From Terrimonas pollutisoli (GTDB lineage: Bacteria > Bacteroidota > Bacteroidia > Chitinophagales > Chitinophagaceae): DNA of 64,000 bases. The translations under genes were made by a program, and so were the position numbers. Below the pieces are notes generated by a model. The model did not search any database, was not told the origin of the DNA, and worked only from the letters and a program-made list of their open reading frames with translations. Positions 51,822 through 61,225 of this stretch are shown in pieces (position 1 is the first letter of the stretch; every line of letters begins with the position of its first letter). The stretch spans positions 431,334 to 495,333 of the forward strand of contig NZ_JARKNA010000002.1 in the NCBI RefSeq assembly GCF_029360765.1, read 5' to 3'.

Positions 51822-51987
51822 GGGAAGCCACCAATACACAATCCTCGCTTTTCGGAGATGTCGATAACAATAAATGTCTCCGGAATTGTTGAGTGGGGTA
51901 TAAAGATGATGTGGTAGAGATGTAGATAGGAAAGATATGAAGCACCGCCTCCTCTCCTTGGGAGAGGAGGATGGGAGGTGAGGCCGT
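51794..51987 (+). repeat. Paired-hairpin repeat element, copy 1 (194 bp)
   Basis: Begins ACGGCC and ends GGCCGT, so its termini are inverted. The left end holds CTTCCCC-CAATA-GGGGAAG (51809-51827); the right end holds CCTCCTCTCC-TTG-GGAGAGGAGG (51948-51970) followed by GGGAGGTGAGGCCG. The interior shares stretches with the copy at 62923-63114 (opposite strand), such as CCTCGCTTTT, GTATAAAG/GATGATGTGG and AAAGATAT. It overlaps the end of the DUF2721 gene and stops 2 bases before the rhodanese stop codon. Confidence 0.8.
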
Positions 51988-51989
51988 TT

Positions 51990-52304
51990 TTATAGCCTGT
52001 TCACTATTCTTAGCAATCTATGCCAATTGCCGCCATTGTAATACTCTGTTAATCCCATTTCTTTCAGGTATTGAATCGCCTGGTTGCTCCGATGACCCGA
52101 CGTGCAACAAAAAACGATAGGTTTATTCATCGCCAGGATTCTTTTTGCATTGATGGGAATGCGGTCTACTGGTATATTGATAGAGTCGGGAATCTTGCCC
52201 TGGTCGTATTCTGCAGCGGACCGTACGTCGATTATCAACGCACCCCTAAATAAGGCATCTTTTATCTTACTATTACCAAGGCCTAAAAAAGAAAGGATCG
52301 ACAT
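51990..52304 (-). CDS. Single-domain rhodanese-like protein
   Basis: A 104-residue cytoplasmic protein. The rhodanese fold is seen in LFRGALIIDVRSAAEYDQGK (about residues 18-37), IPDSINIPVDRI and the active loop VFCCTSGHRSNQA (about 64-76), where the second Cys of CC is the catalytic sulfur carrier. It would accept sulfane sulfur from thiosulfate or another donor. Transcribed 9 bases after the ABC exporter gene, so probably co-expressed. The paired-hairpin element ends just past its stop. Confidence 0.93.
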   Translation of the reverse strand: MSILSFLGLGNSKIKDALFRGALIIDVRSAAEYDQGKIPDSINIPVDRIPINAKRILAMNKPIVFCCTSGHRSNQAIQYLKEMGLTEYYNGGNWHRLLRIVNRL

Positions 52305-52313
52305 GGAAGTATC

Positions 52314-54140
52314 TTAAGCCGTTAAAACTTTTGTTTTTCTTTCGCCGATCTGCTGGCGCCACATGGCATAATACAAACCTTTTTCCTCGAGCAGGCTTTC
52401 ATGTGAACCTGTTTCTACTACATCGCCTTTTTCCAATACAAAAATTCTGTCGGCATGCATGATGGTGGAGAGACGGTGTGCAATCAGGATAGTAACCTGG
52501 TTGCCTTCGCGGGAAATATCACGGATGGTGTCTGTTATTTCTTCTTCGGTCAGTGAATCCAGTGCGGACGTTGCTTCGTCAAACAACAATAGTTTTGGTT
52601 TGCGGATCAATGCCCTGGCGATAGATAATCTTTGTTTTTCTCCACCGGACAATTTCAAACCACCTTCACCGATGGTAGTGTCCAATCCTTTTTCAGCCCT
52701 TGACAATAAATTTTGACAGGCAGCTTTATTTAATGCATCGAAAAGGTCATCTTCAGTCGCAGCAGGATTTACAAACATCAGGTTTTCCCGGATGGTGCCT
52801 GAAAACAATTGTGTGTCCTGGGTGACAAAGCCAATTTGTCGCCGAAGGTCTTCGAAGTTGATCTTTGTTTCATCCAGCGAGTTGTAAAGAATTTTTCCTT
52901 TTTGCGGACGATAAAGTCCCACGAGTAACTTCATCAACGTCGTTTTGCCTGAACCTGATGGTCCCACAAAGGCGATCGTTTCGCCGGTGGATACTTCAAA
53001 GCTAATATCGTTGATTGCACTTTGTTGCGCTGTTTGATGCTTGAAGCCAACATGTTCAAACTGCAGTTTACGAATGTCACCAAGGTGCATAGGATTGGCT
53101 GCCTGTGGCTCTGGTTTCTTTTGCATCAGGCTCTGAAAATTTTCCAGTGATGCCTGTGCTTCACGATAGGAGAGAATGATATTGCCGATTTCCTGCAACG
53201 GACCAAATACAAAAAAAGAAAAGATCTGCATGGTTACGATTTCGCCGGGTTGTAATTCACCCCGAAATACCAGCCACATCAGCATAAATAAAATCACCTG
53301 GCGAAGCGTATTGACAAATGTGCCCTGGATAAAACTAATACTTCGGATACGTTTTACCTTGGTCAGCTCAAGCCCGAGAATTTTGAAAGTGTTTTTGTTC
53401 AATCGACCAACTTCCTGTTGAGTAAGGCCAAGACTTTTTACCAGTTCGATATTACGGAGTGATTCGGTAGTTGCACCTGCCAAAGAGGTTGTTTGTGAAA
53501 CGATTTTCTTTTGGATGACCTTTACCTTTTTACTTAACAGGTTCGAAATATAAGTGAGCAAAAAGATTCCGCCGAAATAAATGATGGGCAACCGCCAATC
53601 TTTGGTAAAGGAATAAAACGCTACAAAAGCGATTCCCACGAATACCGGAAACAATACATTAATAAAAGTGGAAATAAATTTTTCCGTATCCGTTCTTACT
53701 TTTTGCAGGATGCCCAATGTTTCACCGCTTCGCTGATCTTCAAAATCATGGTAAGGAAGCTTCATGGCGTGTTGCAATCCATCCGTAAATACAGTGGCGC
53801 CAAATTTTTGCGTAACAAGATTTAAAAAATAATCCTGGAAGGCTTTGGCGATACGACTGATCATTGCTACCGAAATCGAAGCTAGTAGCAGCCAAACTAC
53901 GCCATACAAAGCCTGCTTTACAGGTTCCCCTGATGCCTTATTTACAGTGACTGTTTGTTTAGTATAAAGGAAATCGTGCCAGGAAAAGTTCTCAGTTGTT
54001 TGGTGATAAGCTGCCAGGTCAACGAGTTTTCCAAAAATGATCGGGTCAAACAGTGAAAAGCCAATATTGATACCAGCCAGCACAAGGGTCAATATTACCA
54101 ACCATTTATAAGGCTTAAGATAGCGAAATAATATCTTCAT
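52314..54140 (-). CDS. ABC exporter, fused permease and ATPase (MsbA-like)
   Basis: A 608-residue half-transporter starting at ATG 54140 (MKILFRYLKPYKWLVILTL); 12 codons further up are open but read as a non-conserved hydrophobic stretch. Six transmembrane helices span about 15-300. The nucleotide-binding domain has Walker A VGPSGSGKTTLMKLL (about 385), signature LSGGEKQRLSIARALI (about 490), Walker B LLLFDEATSALDS and the H-loop AHRLSTIMHA. It works as a homodimer exporting a lipid, drug or peptide; substrate unknown. An unusual loop after the second helix (TKQTVTVNKASGEPVKQA) lengthens the periplasmic side. Confidence 0.93.
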   Translation of the reverse strand: MKILFRYLKPYKWLVILTLVLAGINIGFSLFDPIIFGKLVDLAAYHQTTENFSWHDFLYTKQTVTVNKASGEPVKQALYGVVWLLLASISVAMISRIAKAFQDYFLNLVTQKFGATVFTDGLQHAMKLPYHDFEDQRSGETLGILQKVRTDTEKFISTFINVLFPVFVGIAFVAFYSFTKDWRLPIIYFGGIFLLTYISNLLSKKVKVIQKKIVSQTTSLAGATTESLRNIELVKSLGLTQQEVGRLNKNTFKILGLELTKVKRIRSISFIQGTFVNTLRQVILFMLMWLVFRGELQPGEIVTMQIFSFFVFGPLQEIGNIILSYREAQASLENFQSLMQKKPEPQAANPMHLGDIRKLQFEHVGFKHQTAQQSAINDISFEVSTGETIAFVGPSGSGKTTLMKLLVGLYRPQKGKILYNSLDETKINFEDLRRQIGFVTQDTQLFSGTIRENLMFVNPAATEDDLFDALNKAACQNLLSRAEKGLDTTIGEGGLKLSGGEKQRLSIARALIRKPKLLLFDEATSALDSLTEEEITDTIRDISREGNQVTILIAHRLSTIMHADRIFVLEKGDVVETGSHESLLEEKGLYYAMWRQQIGERKTKVLTA

Positions 54141-54228
54141 AAAAGGGAAACTATATGAGCAAAAGAGAAACAACAATCAAATAGCGTACAAGTTCGTAAA
54201 AAATGACAACTTAGCAGCAGGCCGGTTC

Positions 54229-54960
54229 TTAGCTTATTTTACCGGTCAATAGATATCCGCAAACGGTCAAACCTCCTTTGAGCAGGGCGGCTTTGGAGAC
54301 CCGGTTTTTTATATTGCAACGGGCGGCGGGGACTCTTCCCATCTCATAGGCCGCTTTTTTTAATTCCTGAATCATAAAACTGCCATAACCTTTGCGCCGG
54401 TGCTCTTCTTTTACTTCATAATAGATATCGGCGTAAGGAAAATTATAATTTAACATCAGCCCGCCGGTTGCTGCCACTTCATCCTGCTGTTTTAAAACAT
54501 ATTGAATATCGTTGGGGTTTGAAGAAGCCGGAATATTTTTTTGAAAAATCATACCCGGCATTTGAAAATTGGTTTCAAAATGGTCCTTAAAAAGAATGGC
54601 TTCTGCAGTTATCTCTTTTGCATGCTCGTATAACAAGCCGGTCTGCAGCAGATCATTGGTTTGACATTCGATATATGTAGCCGAAGATACTGCATGAAGT
54701 TGTTTAAAAATATCAGCGGATAGTTTCCTGTATGGTTTGATAATATAAAATTCAAATATTGTATCTCTGTCTTCCCGTTTATCTTTACCCCATATGGAGC
54801 CATACCCGATCTTTATATCATCACGTAAAAACAAGTATGTGTCAGCCCATCCATAATAATGGCATTTGTCGTGTATAAACTGGAAATTGTTTTCCTGCAG
54901 GAACATCAGCCGGAAAGATTTGATTTCTTCCAAACCTGTTTTGACAACTTCTATCTTCAT
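54229..54960 (-). CDS. GNAT family N-acetyltransferase
   Basis: A 243-residue protein. The acetyl-CoA site is in the C-terminal part: EVKEEHRRKGYGSFMIQELKKAAYE (about residues 184-208, R/Q-x-x-G-x-G/A motif as RRKGYGS), with NYNFPYADIYYEV and PAARCNIKNRVSKAALLKGG typical of the fold. The N-terminal half (MKIEVVKTGLEEIKSFRLMF … GYGSIWGKDKREDRDTIFEFYI) resembles a second degenerate GNAT domain. Acceptor unknown. It lies 88 bases ahead of the ABC exporter on the same strand. Confidence 0.88.
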   Translation of the reverse strand: MKIEVVKTGLEEIKSFRLMFLQENNFQFIHDKCHYYGWADTYLFLRDDIKIGYGSIWGKDKREDRDTIFEFYIIKPYRKLSADIFKQLHAVSSATYIECQTNDLLQTGLLYEHAKEITAEAILFKDHFETNFQMPGMIFQKNIPASSNPNDIQYVLKQQDEVAATGGLMLNYNFPYADIYYEVKEEHRRKGYGSFMIQELKKAAYEMGRVPAARCNIKNRVSKAALLKGGLTVCGYLLTGKIS

Positions 54961-55036
54961 AAATGCAGGCGTTTAGAAAATCTTTACAATTACATCGGCA
55001 ATCTGGATTTTTCACTTTTGTCTTTTCACCTTTGAC

Positions 55037-56587
55037 TCACCCCGCCCATCCCTCCCTGTCAAGACTTCGATATTGTATGGCTTCGGCAAGATGCTCTGGT
55101 TTTATGTTTTCACTGGATGAAAGATCGGCGATGGTTCTTGACACTTTTAATATTCTGTCGTAGGCCCTTGCCGAAAGATTTAATTTTTGCATAGCGAGTT
55201 TCAACAGGTTGGAACCTACCTGGTCGATCACACAAATCTCTCTTAACATTTTACTGCTGATTTGCGCATTGCAATAAATGCCGGGGTTGTCTTTATATCG
55301 TTCGGCCTGTTGCTCTCTTGCCTGGATAACACGGTCACGTATGGACGAAGAATTTTCCTGTGGTTTGATCGCTGACAATTCGCTGAAAGCAACAGGGGTT
55401 ACTTCAACATGCAAGTCAATACGGTCAAGCAATGGCCCCGATATTTTGTTCAAATATTTTTGCACGGCCCCCGGCGGACAAGTACATTCTCTGTCGGGAT
55501 GATTATAAAAACCGCAAGGGCATGGATTCATTGATGCGATCAACATAAAAGACGCAGGAAAATCAATAGCTATTTTCGCTCTTGAAATTGTCACCCTCCT
55601 TTCTTCCATTGGTTGCCGCATTACTTCTAATACTGTTCTTTTAAACTCGGGCAACTCATCTAAGAATAAAACGCCATTGTGCGCCAAAGAAATTTCACCG
55701 GGCTGCGGAATACCTCCGCCACCGACCAATGCCACGTCTGAAATAGTATGATGGGGTGAACGAAAAGGTCGTTTGGAAACCAGCGTTGAATTTTCGGGAA
55801 GCTTACCGGCTACAGAATGAATTTTTGTTGTCTCCAATGCTTCCTGTAAAGTGAGTGGCGGAAGAATAGTTGGCAGGCGTTTGGCCAGCATCGTTTTTCC
55901 GGCGCCGGGTGGCCCGATCAATATTGCATTATGTCCCCCTGCTGCTGCTATTTCCAATGCCCGTTTAATATTCTCCTGTCCTTTTACATCCGTAAAGTCA
56001 ATTTCAAAATCACATTGGGAATGAAAAAACTCCTCTCTTGTGTTGATGACAACCGGTTCTAATCCTTTTTCCTCATTTTCAAAAAAATCGATCACTTCCT
56101 TTATATGCGACACGCCGTACACATGCAGATTGTTGACCATGCCGGCTTCCCGGGCATTCATTTTCGGCACGATCAAACCTTTAAATCCTTCTTTTCTTGC
56201 CTGGATGGAAATAGGTAATGCTCCTTTGATAGCCCTTACTTCACCATCGAGGCTTAGCTCACCCATGATCACATAATTGGCTAATGCTTCTTTGTTTTCT
56301 AATTGTTCAGATGCGCCAAGTATACCTAATGCAATAGGCAAATCAAAAGCAGTCCCGCTTTTTTTAATATCAGCAGGGGCGAGGTTCACTACTACTTTTG
56401 TTCTTGGAAACTGGTAGCCGTTTGTTTTAAAAGTGCTTTCTATTCTTTGCAGGCTTTCTTTCACGGCATTGTCCGGCAAGCCAACGATCATCGGGTCTTT
56501 ACCCTGTGATGATAGCCAGTTTACTTCGATGGTAATTGAAGTCGCTTCCACGCCGTATACAGCACTTCCAAATGTTTTTACAAGCAT
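55037..56587 (-). CDS. YifB/ComM family Mg-chelatase-like AAA ATPase
   Basis: A 516-residue protein. The N-terminal Lon-type domain (about 20-140) has VGLPDNAVKESLQRIESTF; the AAA domain has Walker A LIGPPGAGKTMLAKRLPTI (about 220), Walker B GVLFLDELPEFKRTVLEVMRQ and MNPCPCGFYNHPDRECTCPPG with four Cys that may bind metal; the C-terminal domain closes LSARAYDRILKVSRTIADL. ComM homologues are hexameric helicases that promote branch migration in natural transformation; whether this species is competent is unknown. Start ATG at 56587. Confidence 0.94.
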   Translation of the reverse strand: MLVKTFGSAVYGVEATSITIEVNWLSSQGKDPMIVGLPDNAVKESLQRIESTFKTNGYQFPRTKVVVNLAPADIKKSGTAFDLPIALGILGASEQLENKEALANYVIMGELSLDGEVRAIKGALPISIQARKEGFKGLIVPKMNAREAGMVNNLHVYGVSHIKEVIDFFENEEKGLEPVVINTREEFFHSQCDFEIDFTDVKGQENIKRALEIAAAGGHNAILIGPPGAGKTMLAKRLPTILPPLTLQEALETTKIHSVAGKLPENSTLVSKRPFRSPHHTISDVALVGGGGIPQPGEISLAHNGVLFLDELPEFKRTVLEVMRQPMEERRVTISRAKIAIDFPASFMLIASMNPCPCGFYNHPDRECTCPPGAVQKYLNKISGPLLDRIDLHVEVTPVAFSELSAIKPQENSSSIRDRVIQAREQQAERYKDNPGIYCNAQISSKMLREICVIDQVGSNLLKLAMQKLNLSARAYDRILKVSRTIADLSSSENIKPEHLAEAIQYRSLDREGWAG

Positions 56588-56711
56588 TATCTGAACCGGG
56601 ATTTGTAAGATTTTTAAGATTATCCGGAAATGATAACCTAAGATAATTTGTTTTTTCTGTCAATAAAATAAAAGAAATCGTTATGATTTGGGCGAATAAG
56701 TTTATGAAAGA

Positions 56712-58310
56712 TTATTTTCCAGTGATATTCCCTTCAAACAGGAGAGCGGTTTCGGGATCAGCCTTAACGGAAGTAATTTGTCCTTTCACCGGAAGAAAAA
56801 AAGTTTCTTCCTGCTTTGAAACCTGTATCGACTTAACTGAAGAAAAGCCTGTGGCTGTTTTTAGTTGGAGGTCCAACGGAAATACAAAAGGAACTTTTTG
56901 TTGTTGCCTTATCGTCACACTTAGTTTTTTCTCTTTTGCGAGATAGTTCCAACGGATGTCAATCTTTGGAATGCTGGAAGTATATAGCCACTGATAAAAA
57001 AAAGTTTCCAAATTTTTACCCGATACTTTTTCAAACACCTGTTGCAAGTTTTTGGTGTCAGCATTCTTGCCGGCATAGTCCGCATAATACCTGCGAATGC
57101 TTTTCCAAAAAACCGAATCTCCCAATTGCCGATGCAACATATGCAATACCCAACTGCCTTTTTGGTAGCTGTTGACATTGAGTAGCTCCATATAATTTTT
57201 GGTTTCATTTACTACCGGCGCGGTATTCTTTTTAGCAAAATCAATGATCTGCAACCTGTCTTCCAGCAACATCTTGGTTGCCGTATCTGCACCATATTTG
57301 CTTTGCAGGTAAAGAATGGTCATATAAGAAGCAAAACCTTCGCTAAGCCACAGATGCGCAAAGCTTTTTTCAGTGGCCATATTACCGAACCACTGGTGTG
57401 CAATTTCGTGTGCTAATAAAGCTTCTGATTTTCGGGTGCCGGTAATGGAGTTTTCATAGTAAAAAATCGTGTTGGCATTTTCCAACCCGCCAAAAGTGGT
57501 TTTGGATTGTACGTTAGCTAATTTTTTATAGCCATATGGTCCAACATTTTTTATAAAGAAAGGAAGTATTTCATTGGCCTGTGCATAGTCATAAAAACCT
57601 TTGTCCCTGTCTTCGGGGTAAACCCAACTGTAAACAGGGATACAATTATCAACAACACCAGAAAGGTTAACCGCAAAGTCTGCAACGCCTATTACCATCA
57701 CCTTGGTAGAGATTGGTACATCCTCTTTCCAATGGGTTCTTTTCTTTCCTTCTGTTAAATTGGTTTCTTCAATTTGTATACCGTTAGCTACGACCTGGTA
57801 ATGTTGGGGTGCTGTTACAATAAATTCTACAGTGGCTTTATCAGCGGGATCATCTACGCAGGGTATCCAATTATGTCCCCGGTTGGGCCAGTTGTCGGCA
57901 AAGAAGCTGCGATGGCCGTATTTGTTTTTAGAGATAATGAGACCGTCGGCGGGTACGCCTTTGTAATGAATAAAAAGACTCTGCGTGTCACCTTTTAAAA
58001 TAGTAGTCTGAGGTTGAATGATTAGCTTATTATTTTCCTGGCTGAATTTTGTTGATAATGAATTTGGATCATTAAAGCCAACTTCAGAAGCCATCATTCC
58101 TTTCTTGCGGCTATTTATCGTTGATAAATCAAAGGACAAAAGCTTGATATCTTCTTTTGTGGTGAAAGTAATACTAGCATTTCCATAAATACTATCATTG
58201 TTATCATTTACTTCAAGCTGGTAACGATAATGTAATACATCGATTTTGCTCTGCCCACTGGTAGCAATAAACAACAATATCAAACTGGTGGAAAAAAATA
58301 GTTTTAGCAT
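56712..58310 (-). CDS. M1 family zinc aminopeptidase, exported
   Basis: A 532-residue enzyme with signal MLKLFFSTSLILLFIATSG starting at ATG 58310; the open frame above is not conserved. The gluzincin signature is complete: HEIAHQWFGN (about residue 298) and the distal Glu in LSEGFASY 18 residues later; the exopeptidase GAMEN-type loop appears as FGGLENANT (about 268). The beta-saddle N-terminus begins YRYQLEVNDNNDSIYG. It should remove N-terminal residues from peptides in the periplasm or outside. The C-terminal domain ends short of full ERAP-type M1 enzymes, as in many bacterial short forms. Confidence 0.94.
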   Translation of the reverse strand: MLKLFFSTSLILLFIATSGQSKIDVLHYRYQLEVNDNNDSIYGNASITFTTKEDIKLLSFDLSTINSRKKGMMASEVGFNDPNSLSTKFSQENNKLIIQPQTTILKGDTQSLFIHYKGVPADGLIISKNKYGHRSFFADNWPNRGHNWIPCVDDPADKATVEFIVTAPQHYQVVANGIQIEETNLTEGKKRTHWKEDVPISTKVMVIGVADFAVNLSGVVDNCIPVYSWVYPEDRDKGFYDYAQANEILPFFIKNVGPYGYKKLANVQSKTTFGGLENANTIFYYENSITGTRKSEALLAHEIAHQWFGNMATEKSFAHLWLSEGFASYMTILYLQSKYGADTATKMLLEDRLQIIDFAKKNTAPVVNETKNYMELLNVNSYQKGSWVLHMLHRQLGDSVFWKSIRRYYADYAGKNADTKNLQQVFEKVSGKNLETFFYQWLYTSSIPKIDIRWNYLAKEKKLSVTIRQQQKVPFVFPLDLQLKTATGFSSVKSIQVSKQEETFFLPVKGQITSVKADPETALLFEGNITGK

Positions 58311-58367
58311 ACGGCACAAAATAAGGAAGATATTTCTCCTGCGAATCCCATTAATCACATAAACTTG

Positions 58368-58383
58368 CCTGCCAGCAGGCAGG
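58368..58383. repeat. CCTGCC/GGCAGG palindrome between M1 and MutS-domain genes
   Basis: CCTGCC (58368-58373) and GGCAGG (58378-58383) pair across a 4-base loop in the 37 bases between the two genes; similar GC palindromes are widespread in Bacteroidota genomes. Confidence 0.5.
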
Positions 58384-58395
58384 TCCCGGTTCAGA

Positions 58396-59712
58396 CTACA
58401 ATTTCTCCAACATCTCCACTACCTTTTCTCTTTTGAGAATTACATATCCAATCCGGTCATTACTGATCCCTTCTTTCAGCTGGTAGCTGAACTGCAATTG
58501 GTCATTTTCTACATTCGTTTCAAAATAGCGGAAAGAAATATTGGGAAAAACTTTTAACTCCTCGCCAATTTCATATAGGTGGGTGGATAGAATAAACAGA
58601 GAGTTTTTCATCTTTATCAGCCCTTTAATCACTGTTAGCGAACATTTCATCGCATCCTGGACATTGGTGCCTTTGAATAATTCATCAATCAGTACCAGCC
58701 ATTTTTTGCCATTATTAATTTTATCGATGGTATTCTTTATGCGTTGTACTTCGTTAAAGAAAAAGCTTTCACCTTTTGCAATATTATCCACTACATTAAT
58801 ATTACTGAGCAAGCCATCAAATAGGGTGAGTCTCATACTGGTCGCTGGCACCCCCATTCCCATGTGGGCGAGGAATACAGCTGATCCTACGGATTTGATC
58901 AAAGTGCTTTTGCCGGCCATATTGGCTCCCGTCAAAAAAAGAAAATTATGTTCGGGGCTCATTTGCAAATCATAAGCGACAGGCTTTGGAATCAAAATAT
59001 GATAAAGCCCCTTCGCTTCTACCAGGGGTGCTTCCTGGTCTATAAATTCGGGAAACGAAAGTTTATAGGTCTTTACAGCAACCGCCATCGAATACCACGC
59101 ATCGAGCCGACTGAAAATATCGATCAGTTCCAGTGTATTATTTTTATACCTGGTGCGGAGATAAAAGCCGAAATAAAGATTTTCCCGAATGGAGAATCGC
59201 TGGCCTCTTTCTGTTTTCGACAAAAGTTGCAACGGTTCATGTTGAATGATATGCCGGATGCGTTCTATATAGATACTGATATTGGTTGGGAGGTCAAGAC
59301 CATCCAGTAATGCTACAATTTGTTTGATCCCTCTGAAAAAATCAGCAAAATGCGGAATGGAGTATTTCACCATCGAATAGTCTTCGCTGTGAAGCCATTT
59401 GTATAAAACGCTGTTGAAGGTATTGCTTCGTTCACTGATAGGGTCAAGGGAATAATCCATGAATTTGTCCATTACCAGTAAGGTGCCGTTAGTAATATCT
59501 TCGGGCCAGTCATCTACATGCTCCATTAATGTGCGGATGATCTTCTGTGTGCCGATAATTCGTTTTAAATCGCTATGCGGCTCTGTGAAAAATTTGCGTA
59601 GCCATTCCTTGCCACCACTGGTGCGGGTGAAATTCAGTTTGTGAAAAATCGAAAATTCCTCTTCCGGGTGAAAGATGGAAATGTCATTAAATGAGATATG
59701 GTCTATTTGCAT
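58396..59712 (-). CDS. MutS domain V ATPase (mismatch-repair-related, MutS2-like core only)
   Basis: A 438-residue protein with the MutS lever/clamp-like helices in the N-terminal two thirds and the domain V ATPase at the C-terminus: Walker A LTGANMAGKSTLIKSVGS (about residues 258-275), GVPATSMRLTLFDGLLSNI, and Walker B with signature WLVLIDELFKGTNVQDAM (about 340). The mismatch-recognition domain and its Phe-x-Glu motif are absent and there is no Smr nuclease, so it cannot be MutS proper or full MutS2. Such short paralogues are common in Bacteroidota; DNA-structure sensing is possible. Starts from ATG 59712. Confidence 0.9.
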   Translation of the reverse strand: MQIDHISFNDISIFHPEEEFSIFHKLNFTRTSGGKEWLRKFFTEPHSDLKRIIGTQKIIRTLMEHVDDWPEDITNGTLLVMDKFMDYSLDPISERSNTFNSVLYKWLHSEDYSMVKYSIPHFADFFRGIKQIVALLDGLDLPTNISIYIERIRHIIQHEPLQLLSKTERGQRFSIRENLYFGFYLRTRYKNNTLELIDIFSRLDAWYSMAVAVKTYKLSFPEFIDQEAPLVEAKGLYHILIPKPVAYDLQMSPEHNFLFLTGANMAGKSTLIKSVGSAVFLAHMGMGVPATSMRLTLFDGLLSNINVVDNIAKGESFFFNEVQRIKNTIDKINNGKKWLVLIDELFKGTNVQDAMKCSLTVIKGLIKMKNSLFILSTHLYEIGEELKVFPNISFRYFETNVENDQLQFSYQLKEGISNDRIGYVILKREKVVEMLEKL

Positions 59713-59813
59713 GTCGGAACGCTGGTTGTTATGATTATTAAGAGTTGCCAGGCTATCGCTGTAGGTTACAGAGTACCATTTATCATAACTATCATGATTA
59801 TCTGCGTTCCTGC

Positions 59814-61193
59814 CTAGCGTTCAAATTTTAATCTTTCGCCCTTCTTAGATTCATCCCATACCGTATTCCATACGCCATTTCCCCCGACACCGGGGTCGGG
59901 ACAGGTATATACTAAATGCCCATTTACAAATGTATGGGTGACGACCGCCGGAAATTCAACACCTTCTAATGGGCTCCACCCACATTTGTATAAAATGTTT
60001 TCTTTCGACACTTTTGTTTTATTGTTTAGGTCAACGATCACCAGGTCCGCATGATAACCTTCACGGATATAGCCTCTTTCCTTTATTTGAAAACAATCGG
60101 CTACGGCATGGCTCATTTTCTGTACAATTTTTTCCAGCGATATTTTCCCCTGTTTGTGATAATGTAACATCATCAATACGGAATGCTGTACCAATGGTAG
60201 CCCGGCGTGAGCTTTCAGGTAGGGTTCATTTTTTTCTTCGATAGTATGGGGTGCATGGTCGGTGGCTATTACATCCAAACGATCATCCAGTAAAGCCTTC
60301 CACAGGGCTTCTTTATTATTCGGAGCTTTGATGGCAGGATTACATTTTATTTTGTTGCCCAGTCTTTCATAGTCGTCACTGGTAAAATGTAAATGATGTA
60401 CGCAAACCTCGGCGGTTATTCTCTTTTCAGTTAATGGCAGCATATTGCTGAAAAGTTGTAATTCTTTTTCAGTGCTGATATGCAATATATGTAAACGTGT
60501 ATTGTATTTTTTAGCAAGCTGGACCGCATAAAAGGAAGATTCAAAACAGGCTTCTTCGTTCCGGATCACCGGGTGATCTTTGGCCGTCAGCTCCCGGTTT
60601 TCCGCTTTTAGTTTCTCCAGGTTTTCTTTGATGATCTTTTCATCTTCGCAATGGGTAGCGATCAGCAGTTCACTTTCACTAAAGACTTTTTCGAGGGTAA
60701 GCGGATTGTCCACCAACAGATTGCCGGTAGATGAGCCCATAAATATTTTTATGCCGCAGATGTCATTCTTTTTTTCATTTGCTATTAAAGCTTCTGACGC
60801 ATTTTCATTGGACGTCCCGATGTAGAAAGAATAATTGGCTAACGATGTTTGGGAAGCAATGGAATATTTATCTTCAAGCAACTGCTGTGTGAAGGCTGGC
60901 GGCAGGGTATTGGGCATTTCCATAAAACTGGTGACACCACCTGCTACGGCTGCTTTTGCTTCTGTATAGATCGTCGCCTTATGCGTTAACCCTGGTTCTC
61001 TGAAGTGAACCTGGTCATCGATAGCTCCTGGTAAAAGATACCTGCCTTCGCCATCTATTTCGATCGTTTTTGAATCAGGCGCATCGATTCGTGGCCCGAT
61101 TTTTTCGATACGGCCATTTTTTATCAATACATCATTCGTTGAAATCGATCCTTCATTGACGACATGAATATTTTTAATCAGATATATTTGCAT
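59814..61193 (-). CDS. pyrC: Dihydroorotase
   Basis: A 459-residue amidohydrolase closing carbamoyl-aspartate to dihydroorotate. Metal and active-site residues: IDDQVHFREPGLTHKA (about residue 60; here the first His of the usual HxH is Gln), carbamylated Lys in GIKIFMGSSTGNLL (about 150), ATHCEDE, LHILHIST and the catalytic Asp in ATDHAPHT (about 310). The Gln replacement occurs, to my knowledge, in other Bacteroidota dihydroorotases, so activity is likely. A GC palindrome is embedded in-frame near the C-terminus and adds residues CPDPGVGG. Divergent from the RemB-like gene with 32 bases between. Confidence 0.93.
   Translation of the reverse strand: MQIYLIKNIHVVNEGSISTNDVLIKNGRIEKIGPRIDAPDSKTIEIDGEGRYLLPGAIDDQVHFREPGLTHKATIYTEAKAAVAGGVTSFMEMPNTLPPAFTQQLLEDKYSIASQTSLANYSFYIGTSNENASEALIANEKKNDICGIKIFMGSSTGNLLVDNPLTLEKVFSESELLIATHCEDEKIIKENLEKLKAENRELTAKDHPVIRNEEACFESSFYAVQLAKKYNTRLHILHISTEKELQLFSNMLPLTEKRITAEVCVHHLHFTSDDYERLGNKIKCNPAIKAPNNKEALWKALLDDRLDVIATDHAPHTIEEKNEPYLKAHAGLPLVQHSVLMMLHYHKQGKISLEKIVQKMSHAVADCFQIKERGYIREGYHADLVIVDLNNKTKVSKENILYKCGWSPLEGVEFPAVVTHTFVNGHLVYTCPDPGVGGNGVWNTVWDESKKGERLKFER
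59882..59900. repeat. GC palindrome inside the dihydroorotase gene
   Basis: CCCGAC (59883-59888) and GTCGGG (59895-59900) pair around ACCGGG; the segment codes for CPDPGVGG between FVNGHLVY and NGVWN, a position where homologues are expected to be continuous. Confidence 0.6.
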
Positions 61194-61225
61194 AATTTGT
61201 TAACTGTTATCCTAAACTTGTTGGA

